A DNA stretch of 51,152 nt from Solirubrobacteraceae bacterium (lineage in GTDB: Bacteria; Actinomycetota; Thermoleophilia; Solirubrobacterales; Solirubrobacteraceae). Shown here piece after piece: positions 42,133 through 50,194 of this stretch; position 1 is the stretch's first letter, and each line of letters starts with the position of its first letter. Location of the stretch: the NCBI GenBank assembly GCA_023230855.1, contig JALNWQ010000022.1:1-51152 (forward strand), written 5' to 3'. The notes below the pieces were generated by a model. That model did not search any database and had not been told where the DNA came from. It saw nothing but the letters and a program-made list of their open reading frames with translations. The position numbers and the translations under genes are program-made.

Positions 42133-42939
42133 ATGTTCGTCGTGGCGATCTACAGCGAGAAGGGCGGCGTCGCCAAGTCGACAACGGCCATCGGCCTGGC
42201 GGGCGCCGCCGCCGCGCGCGGCATGCGTGTCGGGGTCATCGACCTCGACCCTCGCCCCACGGCCTCCGCGTGGCTCGGCGCCGAGCCACGCGAGCCCGGG
42301 CTCCACGTCGGAGCGATCATCGCCGACGCTGAGCCCGACGGATGGGCCGCCGACATCGCCGTCCCTTGCGGCTGGAGCGCGCCATCCGGGATTGAAGTCG
42401 TGCCAAGCTCCCGCCAGGTCGCGTTGCGCGAACGCTCCGCAGACGTCGACGATATGGCTGAGGGCCGCCTTCGCGCGTCCCTCGCCGGGTGGGACCGCGA
42501 CCTCGTCCTCATCGACGTGCCCAATCGCCAGGGCGGATCTCTCCTGACCAACGCCCTGACCGCGGCCCAGGCGGTCCTCGTGCCGCTCACGCTCGACGAG
42601 GACGGCCTCCAATCCGCCCAACTATCGATCGACAACGCCCGAAAGTTCGCAGCGCGCTCGCCGTGGAACCCCACCCTGCAGATCGCCGGCTGCGTCGTCA
42701 CTCGGGTCGAGGTCGTTGAACCCAAGGACGCCAAGCGGGTCCGCCGCGAACTCAAGGAGCTCGCCAACGATGCCAAGGTCCCGATCCTGGGGGAGATCCC
42801 GAAGCGTGTTGCCGTCCCAGAAAGCCGCGCGAGCGAGGACTGGTGGGGCAACTATGGGACCTACAAGAGCGCCCAGGACATGACTGCCGCCTACGACCGG
42901 CTACTTGCGGCCCTCCTCGCCCGGCGCCCGGAGCGCTAG
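42133..42939 (+). CDS. parA: ParA-type partition ATPase
   Basis: A 268-residue Walker-type ATPase. The deviant Walker A is YSEKGGVAKSTTAIGLA (KGGVAKST at 10-17), followed by GVIDLDPRPTASAW and the Walker B-like DLVLIDVPNRQGG. There is no N-terminal helix-turn-helix, so it is the short (type Ib) form, whose partner RHH protein does the DNA binding and repression. It segregates plasmid copies. Leaderless transcription is likely. The RHH gene follows 31 bases downstream. Confidence 0.95.
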   Translation: MFVVAIYSEKGGVAKSTTAIGLAGAAAARGMRVGVIDLDPRPTASAWLGAEPREPGLHVGAIIADAEPDGWAADIAVPCGWSAPSGIEVVPSSRQVALRERSADVDDMAEGRLRASLAGWDRDLVLIDVPNRQGGSLLTNALTAAQAVLVPLTLDEDGLQSAQLSIDNARKFAARSPWNPTLQIAGCVVTRVEVVEPKDAKRVRRELKELANDAKVPILGEIPKRVAVPESRASEDWWGNYGTYKSAQDMTAAYDRLLAALLARRPER

Positions 42940-42950
42940 AAACTAGCTAG
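42935..42950. promoter_or_regulatory. CTAG dyad downstream of parA
   Basis: GCTAG-AAA-CTAGC (42935-42947) repeats the architecture of 42079-42091, followed directly by another CTAG at 42947-42950. It overlaps the parA stop and lies just upstream of the RHH gene. Confidence 0.6.
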
Positions 42951-42970
42951 CAGATAGCTTGAGGTGAACC

Positions 42971-43300
42971 ATGGACACTGATAATCGACCGCAACCCCGC
43001 CGGCGCCGACGGGCGGTGCCTCCCCCCGACGAAGGCCGCGACCCCATCGCGCCCAGCACCGACTCTCCGCCCTCCACTTCTGCAGAATCGCCGGCCGCGG
43101 CGACAACTCGGCGACCCGCTAGCCGCCTTCCGATCGATGTCCCGCGGCGGCGTCGAGGAGAGCCCGTCGTCCAGCTCAACGTCCGCATCCCGCACGAGCT
43201 CGGACAGCTCCTCACCCGCATCAACGACGAGACGGGCGTACCGAAGTCAGAAATCGTCGAAGCCGCGCTCCGCTACGCCTACGAACGCCAGGAGGCTTGA
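42971..43300 (+). CDS. Ribbon-helix-helix partition protein (ParB/ParG-like)
   Basis: A 109-residue protein with a long disordered Pro/Arg-rich N-terminus (about 1-60) and a C-terminal ribbon-helix-helix: VVQLNVRIPHELGQLLTRIN, DETGVPKSEIVEAALRYAYE. The layout matches ParG-like centromere-binding partners of short ParA proteins, whose flexible N-terminus stimulates the ATPase. GAGG lies before the ATG. It likely binds the GCTAG dyads around parA. Confidence 0.85.
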   Translation: MDTDNRPQPRRRRRAVPPPDEGRDPIAPSTDSPPSTSAESPAAATTRRPASRLPIDVPRRRRGEPVVQLNVRIPHELGQLLTRINDETGVPKSEIVEAALRYAYERQEA

Positions 43301-43304
43301 GAAC

Positions 43305-43502
43305 ATGCGCCGGCTGCACTCTGTCCCCACCGGCCCCGACACCGAGTCGGTCGCGGCCGGCGATCTCGACGACCGAGAGCGCCAGCTGTTGCGATGGCTG
43401 AGCTACCTCGACGCCGACGGGCACGGCCCCATCGAGGCCCGGATCAACGCCGCCCGCCTCCAGCGCGAGCTTGGGGGTGGGGGAGTGGCTGGGCCCGGCT
43501 GA
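43305..43502 (+). CDS. Small hypothetical protein of the par operon
   Basis: A 65-residue protein starting 4 bases after the RHH stop; GGAGG lies upstream. RQLLRWLSYLDADGHGPIEA suggests one amphipathic helix; the C-terminus is Gly-rich. Its stop overlaps the next ATG (TGATG). Unknown function; possibly an accessory partition protein. Confidence 0.6.
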   Translation: MRRLHSVPTGPDTESVAAGDLDDRERQLLRWLSYLDADGHGPIEARINAARLQRELGGGGVAGPG

Positions 43503-44068
43503 TGTTCCTGTCGGGTGCGAGGTCCACGATCGTGGGCTTGGCCTCGCTGGCCGTGGCGGTCCTGGTGCTCGTTGAGGCTGCGGGTGGCCCGTCCTACCGA
43601 GATCTCGCAGGCGCGGGCTCGGCCGGTCGGGCGGAGACTGCGCGCGTGAGCCGGGTGATCGATGGCGACACGCTCCGCGTGCGGCGCGGGAACGGTGAGA
43701 CGGTCGCCGTGCGTCTGGCGCTGATCGACGCGCCCGAGCTCTCCCGGACGCGGTACGGCCGTGCGGAGTGCGGCGGCCGGGAGGCAGCGGCGTTCCTGCG
43801 CCAGCACGCCAAGGGCACGGTGACGTTGCGTCGCCCCGGGGGCAAGGACACCGACCGCTACGGCCGCCAGGTCCGTGAGGTCGTGCGCCGCGGGCGAAGC
43901 ATCGACGAGATGGTCGTGACCGCCGGGTGGGCGAAGCCCTACCGCGTCGCCGACCGTTCCGGCGGCGCTGCGGCGAACCGTCGCATCGAGCGGGCCGCCG
44001 CCCGCGCCAAGCGCGACCGCCGCGGCGTCTGGGCGCGCTGCGGAGGGTTCGCCCGCCCGATCGGGTAG
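43502..44068 (+). CDS. Exported thermonuclease-like (SNase) protein
   Basis: A 188-residue protein with an N-terminal membrane/signal helix (about 9-26, VGLASLAVAVLVLVEAA). The staphylococcal-nuclease fold follows: VSRVIDGDTLRVRRGNG, VRLALIDAPELSRTRYG, and DRYGRQVREVV, with the metal-binding Asp residues and Arg in place. The C-terminal RIERAAARAKRDRRGVW is family-typical. It cuts DNA outside the membrane or attached to it. Start overlaps the previous stop by one base. A degenerate partial copy is at 37631-37930. Confidence 0.88.
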   Translation: MFLSGARSTIVGLASLAVAVLVLVEAAGGPSYRDLAGAGSAGRAETARVSRVIDGDTLRVRRGNGETVAVRLALIDAPELSRTRYGRAECGGREAAAFLRQHAKGTVTLRRPGGKDTDRYGRQVREVVRRGRSIDEMVVTAGWAKPYRVADRSGGAAANRRIERAAARAKRDRRGVWARCGGFARPIG

Positions 44069-44082
44069 CGCGCAACGGCGGG

Positions 44083-44700
44083 CTATCGATCGATCCCGGA
44101 CCCGCGATCGCGGGTCCGGTCCAACGGTCGCACGCGCTCTGCGATCAGCGCGCGCAGCGGTTCGAGGTGGCCGGCGAGGGAGACCCGGAACGCGTGGCCG
44201 TTGCGTTCGGGGTCCAGACCGCGCCAGTCGAGGTCGACCTGGGCTTCGCGGGCCCAGTGGCGAAAGAACGCGCGATAGGCACGGCCGTTGCCCTCGCGGA
44301 AGGGGTGCAGCGCATTGACCTCGGCGAGGTGGTGCACGAGCCGGTCCACGGCACGGTCGTACGGCAACCGGCGAAGCGCGTGGCCGCGCTCGATCTCGCC
44401 AAAGACCTCACGCGCGAACGACTCCAGGCGCGCGGCAGGGCAGAACGGGGAGCCTGGCTTGCTGATGTTGACCGTGCGCAGCTCGCCGGCCCAGTCGTAG
44501 AGCGGTCCGAAGAGCCGGCGGTGGATCGCCTGTAGGTGCCGCAGATCGAAGACGCCCGCCACCGGCTGCTCGTCGAGCTCCTGCCCGACCATCGCCGTGA
44601 TCCGGGCCTCGATCCGCCCCAGCTCGGCCGGATCGGTGATCCCGAGCCGGTTGCGCAGGACGCCGTGCTCGACGTCGAAGTAGGGGTCGACCGCCACCAA
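44083..44700 (-). CDS. Fic-domain toxin (AMPylase-type)
   Basis: A 205-residue protein from GTG 44700. The catalytic motif HPFREGNGRAYR is at 132-143, preceded by the flap (GSPFCP) and the N-terminal PYFDVEHGVLRNRLG typical of Fic/VbhT-type toxins. Such enzymes transfer AMP to a host target, for example gyrase or topoisomerase IV, and stop growth. The small gene upstream encodes a matching antitoxin. It likely stabilises the plasmid. The C-terminus ends in a basic stretch. Confidence 0.93.
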   Translation of the reverse strand: MVAVDPYFDVEHGVLRNRLGITDPAELGRIEARITAMVGQELDEQPVAGVFDLRHLQAIHRRLFGPLYDWAGELRTVNISKPGSPFCPAARLESFAREVFGEIERGHALRRLPYDRAVDRLVHHLAEVNALHPFREGNGRAYRAFFRHWAREAQVDLDWRGLDPERNGHAFRVSLAGHLEPLRALIAERVRPLDRTRDRGSGIDR

Positions 44701-44728
44701 CGCCCCCCGGCACCGGGGTCGGGAGGGG

Positions 44729-44926
44729 TCAGCGGGTCAGGGCCGGCACGAACGCGTCGACCGACTCGCCGCGCAGCACCGCGCGCTTGGCAGCATCCCA
44801 CTGGCGCTGCGACACCTCGCCAGCCGCCCGGGCGAGCATGAGCGCCTCGACATCGGCGCCGGGCTCCAGGCCCTCGACGCGCACCGACGCCAAGGCGTTT
44901 GCGGCAGCTGCTCGACGATCGACCAT
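44729..44926 (-). CDS. Fic antitoxin (VbhA-like)
   Basis: A 65-residue protein from ATG 44926 (MVDRRAAAANALASVRVEGL). SVRVEG at 14-19 is the inhibitory (S/T)xxxE(G/N) motif, whose Glu18 blocks the Fic ATP site. The second half is helical (QRQWDAAKRAVLRGESVDAF). It precedes the toxin gene by 28 bases in the same direction. The frame is open further upstream but that part is basic and unlike the family. Confidence 0.88.
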   Translation of the reverse strand: MVDRRAAAANALASVRVEGLEPGADVEALMLARAAGEVSQRQWDAAKRAVLRGESVDAFVPALTR

Positions 44927-44999
44927 CACGACCCATGATACCGCCCAAGGCGGACCCGCACGACGCGCAGACCGGGCACGCGACTCCACGCGCCGGCGG

Positions 45000-47900
45000 C
45001 TATCGCCGTCGTCCGAATGCGTGGGCCGCGGGCGCGACCGTCTCGAAGGCCTGGCCCGCGTCGGTGGGCGGTGGGGCACTGGCGGGTCGGAGCTGTCGGA
45101 CGGTCGTCGTACGGCGCGGGAGGAGCTCGTCGACGGGCCGGAGGTGCTCGACGAGGATGTTGGTCTGCCCGCCGCCGGCCGGGGGTCGCTCGAGGCGCCC
45201 TTGGGCGGCGATCAGCGTCTCCGACCGGATCACGAGGCGGTGGCGGAGGTAGACCGGGGGAGGGATGACGAGGTTGATCGTTCCGGCCTCGTCCTCCAGC
45301 AGCAGGAACGTCATGCCGTTGGCGGCCTGGGGGCGCTGACGGGCCAGCACGACACCGGCGACGCGCACGATCGCCCGATCGCGATGCTGCGCCAGCTGAT
45401 CGGACCGCAGCACGTGACCGATGGCCAACTGGCCGCGGAGGAGCTTGAGGGGGTGGGGGCCGGTCGTCAGCCCCGTCGATCCGTAGTCGGCGACCATCTG
45501 CTGCCACGCCGTGAGCTCGTCGAGCTTTGGCGCCGGAGCGTGCTGAAGCGGCAGCGCGAGCTGCTGCCCATCGGCCGGTGTGAGCACCCCGAGGGTCCAG
45601 AGCGCCGCGCGACGTCGCCGCGCGGGCGGGACGCCGTCGGTGCCGGCGAGCGCGTCACAGGCGCCGGCCCATGCGAGTTGCTCGAGCACGGTGGTGGTCG
45701 CGCCTGCGCGGCTGGCGAGATCTCGCAGCGATCGCCACCGACCATGACGCTCGCGCTCGGCGACCAGCTCGCGCACACAGTCGGTGTCGATGCCCTTGAT
45801 GTATCCGAGTCCGACCCGGATCCGGCCGTCCTCGTCGACGGTGCACTCCAGATCGCTGGCGACCACGTCCGGGGGAAGGACCTCGAGGCCTTTGCTCTGC
45901 GCCTCGTGGACCAGTGCGTCCGGGGGGTAGAACCCCATCGGCTGCTCGTTCAGCAGCGAGCAGAGCAGCTCGCGGTGGTGATGCACGCGCAACCACGTGG
46001 ACTGGTAGGCCAACAGGCCGAACGCGACGGCGTGGCCCTTGGGGAAGCCGAACCCGGCGAACCCGCGAACCTGGTCCCAGACCCGTTCGGCGAGGGCTTG
46101 GTCGACGTCGTCGTGCCGGGCGATGGCGCCGGCGATGAAGCGGTCGCGGTGCGCGTCGATCGCGGCCTGTGAGCGCTTGCGCGACATCGCGCGGCGGAGG
46201 CTCTCGGCCTGTCCGGCGGTGTAGCCGGCGAAGGCCTGGGCGACCTCAATCACTTGGTCCTGGAAGACGATCACCCCGAGCGTCTCCTGCAGGGCGTCCC
46301 TGAGTGAGGGGTGGGGGAGGGGCGGCTCGAACGTCGGGTCAACGCGATGACGTTGGCGGCGTTCGATGTAGGGGTTGATCGCCCCGCCCTGGATCGGGCC
46401 GGGCCTGACGATCGCGACCTGGATCGCGAGCTCGTGGATGTCCTTGGGCCGGGTGCGTTGCAGCGAGCTCATCTGCGCGCGGCTCTCGATCTGGAACACC
46501 CCGGTCGTCTCCGCCCGCTGGATCGCGTCGTAGGTCTGGGTGTCGTCGAGGGGGATCCGGGAGAGGTCGACCTGGTGGCCGCGCTCGGCGAGGAGCTCGA
46601 CCGTGCGCTCGACGACGGAGAGCATCCCGAGGCCGAGGAGGTCGAGCTTCACGAACCCCGCATCCGAGCAGGAGTCCTTGTCCCACATCACCATCTGCCG
46701 GGCGTCCATCGCGGCGGGAACGACGGGGCAGCAGTCGATCAGTGGCCTCGTGGCGATGATCATCCCGCCGGGGTGCTGGCCGAGGTGGCGCGGCAGCCCC
46801 CCGATCTCCTCGGCCATCGCCTGAAGCCACGTCCACCGTCCCGATCCGGTGCGCGCCGCCCCGGCGGTCGCGATCGCTGTACCGACCTCGTCGGTGCTCC
46901 AGCCCTCCGACGCCCTGGCGACGCGCTCCAGCTCCGCCGCGGGCAGGCCAAGCGCTGCACCGATGTCGCGGATGGCGCCCCGGGCGCGGTAGGTGGGGAA
47001 CGCAGCGACCAACGCTGCGTGCTGGCCGCCCCAGCGGTCGATGACCGCCGGGATCAGCCGAGCGCGGATGTCGCGCGGGAAGTCGAGATCGATGTCGGGC
47101 AGGGACTGCACGTCGTCGTGGAGGAACCGGTCCAGCGAGAGGCCGGCCTCGATCGGATCCACGTGCGAGAGGCCGGTCAGGTAGCAGACGATCGACGACA
47201 CGCTGGAGCCGCGGCCGCGCCCCGGGGGCAGTCCGTGCCGCGCCAGCGCGTCCCCACGGACCTGATGGGCGACCTCCCTCGCGAGCTGGAGGACGTCGTG
47301 GTGCAGCGCGAAGAACCCCGACAGGTTCAGGCGGGCGATCAGGGCGAGCTCGTGCTCCAACCGCGACAGCGCCTCACCACGGTGGCGGTGCCCGGGCGGG
47401 TAGCGCTCCTGCAGCGCCCCATGCGCGATCGCGGCGAGCCGGCCGGGTGCTTCGGGGTCCTCGGCTCCGGGGTAGGCGTAACCCAAATCGCGGGTGAGGT
47501 CGAACTCCAGCCGCTCGGCGATCTGAAGCGTCTCGCGCACCGCCTCCTCCAGGCCGAGATCCGCGAACCGGGCCGCCATCGCCGCCGGCGTCGCCAGGAC
47601 GTGGGTGTGGTTGCCGCGCCGCAGCGGCTCCGAACCATCCAGCGCCACCCGGTGGCGGATCGACACCAAGACGTCCTGCAGGCGGGCCCGCTGCGGGGTG
47701 TGGGCGTGCACGTTGCCGGTCGCGACCGTCCGCAACCCGAGCCGACGCGCCAGCCGCACCCGCTCCCGGGCCTGGGCGTGATCGCCGTGCAGGTACGGCC
47801 GTTGCAGCTCGACGTAGAGATCCTCGGTCCCGAACGCCTCCCGCAGCGTGCGCAGCTCCGCGTTGTTGGCCATCCCATGCTGCGCACAGCCCGAGAGACA

Positions 47901-48332
47901 GAGCAAGCCCTCGTGGTGGGCACAGACGTCGGCCGCGGTCACCCACGGCCGGGTCGCGTTCCGTTGGGGGTGATCGCGCGTGTGGCGGTGCGCGAGGGTC
48001 AGCAGGCGACACAGGCTCCGCCAACCCACCGCCGAGGCGACCAGCAACGTCACATGCCGCACGTGCTCGGCATCCGGGTTCCGGCCGGCCGGAACCCGGG
48101 GGCCGGCAACGACCGTCACCTCCGCGCCGTGCAGAGCCCGGAGCGGGGTCGCCGCGGCGGCTTGGGCGAGCTCCATCGACCCGAACACCCCGTCGTGATC
48201 GGTCAGCGCCAACGCCTGGTGGCCACGCTGAAGCGCCGCGTCAACAAGCTCCCCGGGCAGGCTGGACCCGTCCAGAAACGAGAACGCGCTGTGGGCGTGC
48301 AGCTCGATGTAGGCCGGCGTCGACACGAACAC
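45000..48332 (-). CDS. dnaE2: Error-prone DNA polymerase III alpha subunit (DnaE2)
   Basis: A 1110-residue C-family polymerase of DnaE2 size. N-terminal PHP domain (YIELHAHSAFSFLDGSS, ALALTDHDGVFGSMEL), polymerase core with the Asp pair in LPDIDLDFPRDIRARL, and the finger block GFGFPKGHAVAFGLLAYQ. An OB domain follows (VRVAGVVLARQRPQAANGMT). DnaE2 carries out damage-induced mutagenic synthesis, usually with ImuA' and ImuB, which are absent here. GTG 48332 is preferred because no earlier start has conserved sequence. A perfect LexA box overlaps the start codon. Confidence 0.96.
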   Translation of the reverse strand: MFVSTPAYIELHAHSAFSFLDGSSLPGELVDAALQRGHQALALTDHDGVFGSMELAQAAAATPLRALHGAEVTVVAGPRVPAGRNPDAEHVRHVTLLVASAVGWRSLCRLLTLAHRHTRDHPQRNATRPWVTAADVCAHHEGLLCLSGCAQHGMANNAELRTLREAFGTEDLYVELQRPYLHGDHAQARERVRLARRLGLRTVATGNVHAHTPQRARLQDVLVSIRHRVALDGSEPLRRGNHTHVLATPAAMAARFADLGLEEAVRETLQIAERLEFDLTRDLGYAYPGAEDPEAPGRLAAIAHGALQERYPPGHRHRGEALSRLEHELALIARLNLSGFFALHHDVLQLAREVAHQVRGDALARHGLPPGRGRGSSVSSIVCYLTGLSHVDPIEAGLSLDRFLHDDVQSLPDIDLDFPRDIRARLIPAVIDRWGGQHAALVAAFPTYRARGAIRDIGAALGLPAAELERVARASEGWSTDEVGTAIATAGAARTGSGRWTWLQAMAEEIGGLPRHLGQHPGGMIIATRPLIDCCPVVPAAMDARQMVMWDKDSCSDAGFVKLDLLGLGMLSVVERTVELLAERGHQVDLSRIPLDDTQTYDAIQRAETTGVFQIESRAQMSSLQRTRPKDIHELAIQVAIVRPGPIQGGAINPYIERRQRHRVDPTFEPPLPHPSLRDALQETLGVIVFQDQVIEVAQAFAGYTAGQAESLRRAMSRKRSQAAIDAHRDRFIAGAIARHDDVDQALAERVWDQVRGFAGFGFPKGHAVAFGLLAYQSTWLRVHHHRELLCSLLNEQPMGFYPPDALVHEAQSKGLEVLPPDVVASDLECTVDEDGRIRVGLGYIKGIDTDCVRELVAERERHGRWRSLRDLASRAGATTTVLEQLAWAGACDALAGTDGVPPARRRRAALWTLGVLTPADGQQLALPLQHAPAPKLDELTAWQQMVADYGSTGLTTGPHPLKLLRGQLAIGHVLRSDQLAQHRDRAIVRVAGVVLARQRPQAANGMTFLLLEDEAGTINLVIPPPVYLRHRLVIRSETLIAAQGRLERPPAGGGQTNILVEHLRPVDELLPRRTTTVRQLRPASAPPPTDAGQAFETVAPAAHAFGRRR

Positions 48333-48339
48333 ATGTTCG
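48326..48339. promoter_or_regulatory. Perfect SOS (LexA) box at the dnaE2 start
   Basis: CGAAC-ACAT-GTTCG matches the Gram-positive LexA operator CGAAC-RNRY-GTTCG. It covers the GTG at 48330-48332, so the transcript must start at or just upstream of the start codon and LexA would block it directly. This agrees with dnaE2 being an SOS gene in other actinobacteria. Confidence 0.85.
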
Positions 48340-48472
48340 TATCAGGTCGGCAGGTCGACGACCGTCCCGACGCCGGATTAAGCGCCTGGGGGAGAGGGCG
48401 GAGAGGTGGCGCGACGAGGGTTGCCGGAGACGCATCTGCGGGTCCGGTTGGGTCCCGGGGCAGTGCTGACTT

Positions 48473-48600
48473 GTCCTCCCTCACGTTGCCGGTCGCTCGA
48501 CGGGCTGCGGCCCGGCCCGGACGGTTCCCCTCCAGATAGGGCCCACGCTGGCGCGTGGGAGAGACGGCGGCCGCGGAGCGGCCTGGGGTCGTGGATCAGT
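48473..48600. repeat. Structured repeat element, copy A (upstream of ssb)
   Basis: TTGTCCTCC...GTTGCCGG..GCTCG.CG...CTGCGG..CGGCC...GGTTCC.CTCCA..TAG aligns with 50043-50115, and both copies end in GGGGTCGxGGATCA. Similarity is strong in blocks separated by variable bases, as in a diverged structured element. It sits in the 368-base gene-free interval between dnaE2 and ssb. Bounds are approximate. Confidence 0.55.
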
Positions 48601-48700
48601 TCGGCCCGGATCCCCTCGCTTTGCTTGGCCTCCGCCCGCCTCGACTCCCGGCGTCCCGTGGTCGTCAAGCAGCACACCCCGAAACCACAAGGACCCCGAA

Positions 48701-49057
48701 ATGCTCTCCGCCACCACCATCGTCGGCCACCTGGCCAAGGCCCCCGAGCTCCGCCAGACCCCCACCGGCAAGGACGTCACCACCCTCCGCGTCGGCGTCA
48801 ACGACCACCGCGCTCTCGGCGGTCAGCCCCGCTTCTTCAACATCGACGTCTGGGAGGACCAGGCCCACCACGCCGTCAAGCACCTCGTCAAGGGCCAGCA
48901 GGTCGCGGCCGAGGGCTTCGTCGACGCGGAGACCTACGTCCACCGCGAGACCGGCGAGATCCGCATCGCCTGGAAGCTCCAGCGCGCCCGCGTCGAGTGG
49001 GGCCACCGCCCGAAGGACCCCAACGCGGGTCCGGACTCCGACGAGCCCGCCTTCTAA
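48701..49057 (+). CDS. ssb: Single-strand DNA-binding protein (second copy)
   Basis: A 118-residue OB-fold SSB: TTIVGHLAKAPELRQTPTGK, VTTLRVGVND, FFNIDVWEDQAHH, LVKGQQVAAEGFVD. It shares the pattern of the 21524-21919 protein but differs at most positions, so the two copies are old paralogues or have different origins. It ends with an acidic PDSDEPAF tail like the clamp-loader-binding tip of SSB. It is divergent from dnaE2, with which it may act in repair. Confidence 0.9.
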   Translation: MLSATTIVGHLAKAPELRQTPTGKDVTTLRVGVNDHRALGGQPRFFNIDVWEDQAHHAVKHLVKGQQVAAEGFVDAETYVHRETGEIRIAWKLQRARVEWGHRPKDPNAGPDSDEPAF

Positions 49058-49150
49058 AACCTGGGCCGGGCGCCGCAGCGCCCGGCCCAACCCCGGAGGC
49101 CGCGCCACCGCCGGCGCGGCCCGTCCGGGCTGGCGCGTACGTTGGGGCCG

Positions 49151-49654
49151 ATGTCGTCGCGGCGCTACTACGGCCTCTGCCTTCCACGAGACAGTCAGGC
49201 CCGCGCGATCGTCGAGGCCGCCCACGGACGCAAGGAGACGGCCAGTCTCCCGGCGTGGACGTCGATCGCGGAAGTCCTCGAACGTCCGATCAACAAAGGT
49301 GGGGGGCTGGACGACAAGCTCGACCAGTTCATCGTCGTGCGGGCCCGCACGACGTGGGAAGCGCTTCCCGTCTTCTGCACCGACATGGCCGACGGCCGCG
49401 TTCGACGTCACGACCTCGAGGGCTGCGCGGCGCACCGTTGGGGTTACGGTGGCCATGGCCCGCACGACACCGCGTTCTCGCTCCTCGTCGACGCGGGCAA
49501 CGCCGATCCGCTGCCGCTGGCCCGCGACGGTGTACCACCCGCCTGTCGGACCCTCGTCGAGTTCCTGTGCCGCTTGCAGCACCGCGAAGAATGGTGCCTC
49601 ACGGCCACCGACCTGCTCGACCTCGACGGGGCTGATCTGCCGCCACGGTGGTGA
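49151..49654 (+). CDS. Hypothetical protein
   Basis: A 167-residue protein from ATG 49151 (MSSRRYYGLCLPRDSQA). TACGTT ends 7 bases upstream, a leaderless-type promoter. Beta-rich start, then DDKLDQFIVVRARTTWEALP and a C-terminal Cys-containing helix (LVEFLCRLQHREEWCLT). No signal or membrane span. Not recognised. Confidence 0.65.
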   Translation: MSSRRYYGLCLPRDSQARAIVEAAHGRKETASLPAWTSIAEVLERPINKGGGLDDKLDQFIVVRARTTWEALPVFCTDMADGRVRRHDLEGCAAHRWGYGGHGPHDTAFSLLVDAGNADPLPLARDGVPPACRTLVEFLCRLQHREEWCLTATDLLDLDGADLPPRW

Positions 49655-49734
49655 CGCCCGGTCCTCGGTCGTCGGCCTGACGCCGACCGGGACCGGGACA
49701 GGAGATCCACACGGAGCCTGACCCGGCGGTGTGG

Positions 49735-49792
49735 TGGGGCTGGGGAGGGGCTGCCCTGCCCCCAGGGATGCCGGAGCGACGCCGTCGCGACC
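49735..49792 (-). repeat. 58-bp repeat, copy 2 (inverted)
   Basis: Inverted copy of 13671-13728. On the minus strand it begins GGTCGCGACGGCGTCGCTCC and continues CGGCATCCCTGGGGGC before diverging. It lies in the gene-free interval 49655-50194, which otherwise holds repeat copy B at its right end and no convincing gene. Confidence 0.6.
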
Positions 49793-50042
49793 TTTGTAAG
49801 CCGTCGGTGACCCGGGTTCCGATGTGCGACAGCGCGCTCGGGTGTCAGGCGTGCCGCCTGCCTGTCCTCGATGCAGCGGGGTCGCGACGCGGACCCAGGA
49901 CCCGCGGTAGCGGGGGTCTCCGTTCTCAAGCCCCGCCGGATGCACAGCGCGATCGGGACGGCGGTGGTCGTGAGATCGCCGCTGTCGCGGGCGGTCTCGT
50001 GGTTGGCGTTGGTCCGGTTCCGCCGGTGCTCGAGGGGCTGAT

Positions 50043-50188
50043 TTGTCCTCCTCCAGCGTTGCCGGCAGCTCGTCGCCTGCGGTTCGGCCGTCGGTGGTTC
50101 CTCTCCATGTAGCCCGCTTCGCGGGAAGCAACGCGCTCGCGAGCTCGCGCTGATCGCCGCCACGCGGGCGGCTGGGGTCGCGGATCAA
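50043..50188. repeat. Structured repeat element, copy B (upstream of SRAP fragment)
   Basis: Diverged copy of 48473-48600. It ends GGGGTCGCGGATCAA immediately before the truncated SRAP frame begins at 50195, so the element marks the breakpoint where the front of that gene was lost. Bounds are approximate. Confidence 0.55.
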
Positions 50189-50194
50189 ACGACG

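Noticed and set aside
46311..48539. A 742-codon plus-strand frame opposite dnaE2
   Set aside because: Mirror of the polymerase codons; low-complexity and without motifs.
49926..50108. A 60-codon minus-strand frame (MERNHRRPNRRRRAAG) in repeat copy B
   Set aside because: The matching frame in copy A lacks the start and has different residues, so the similarity is in the DNA element, not a conserved peptide.
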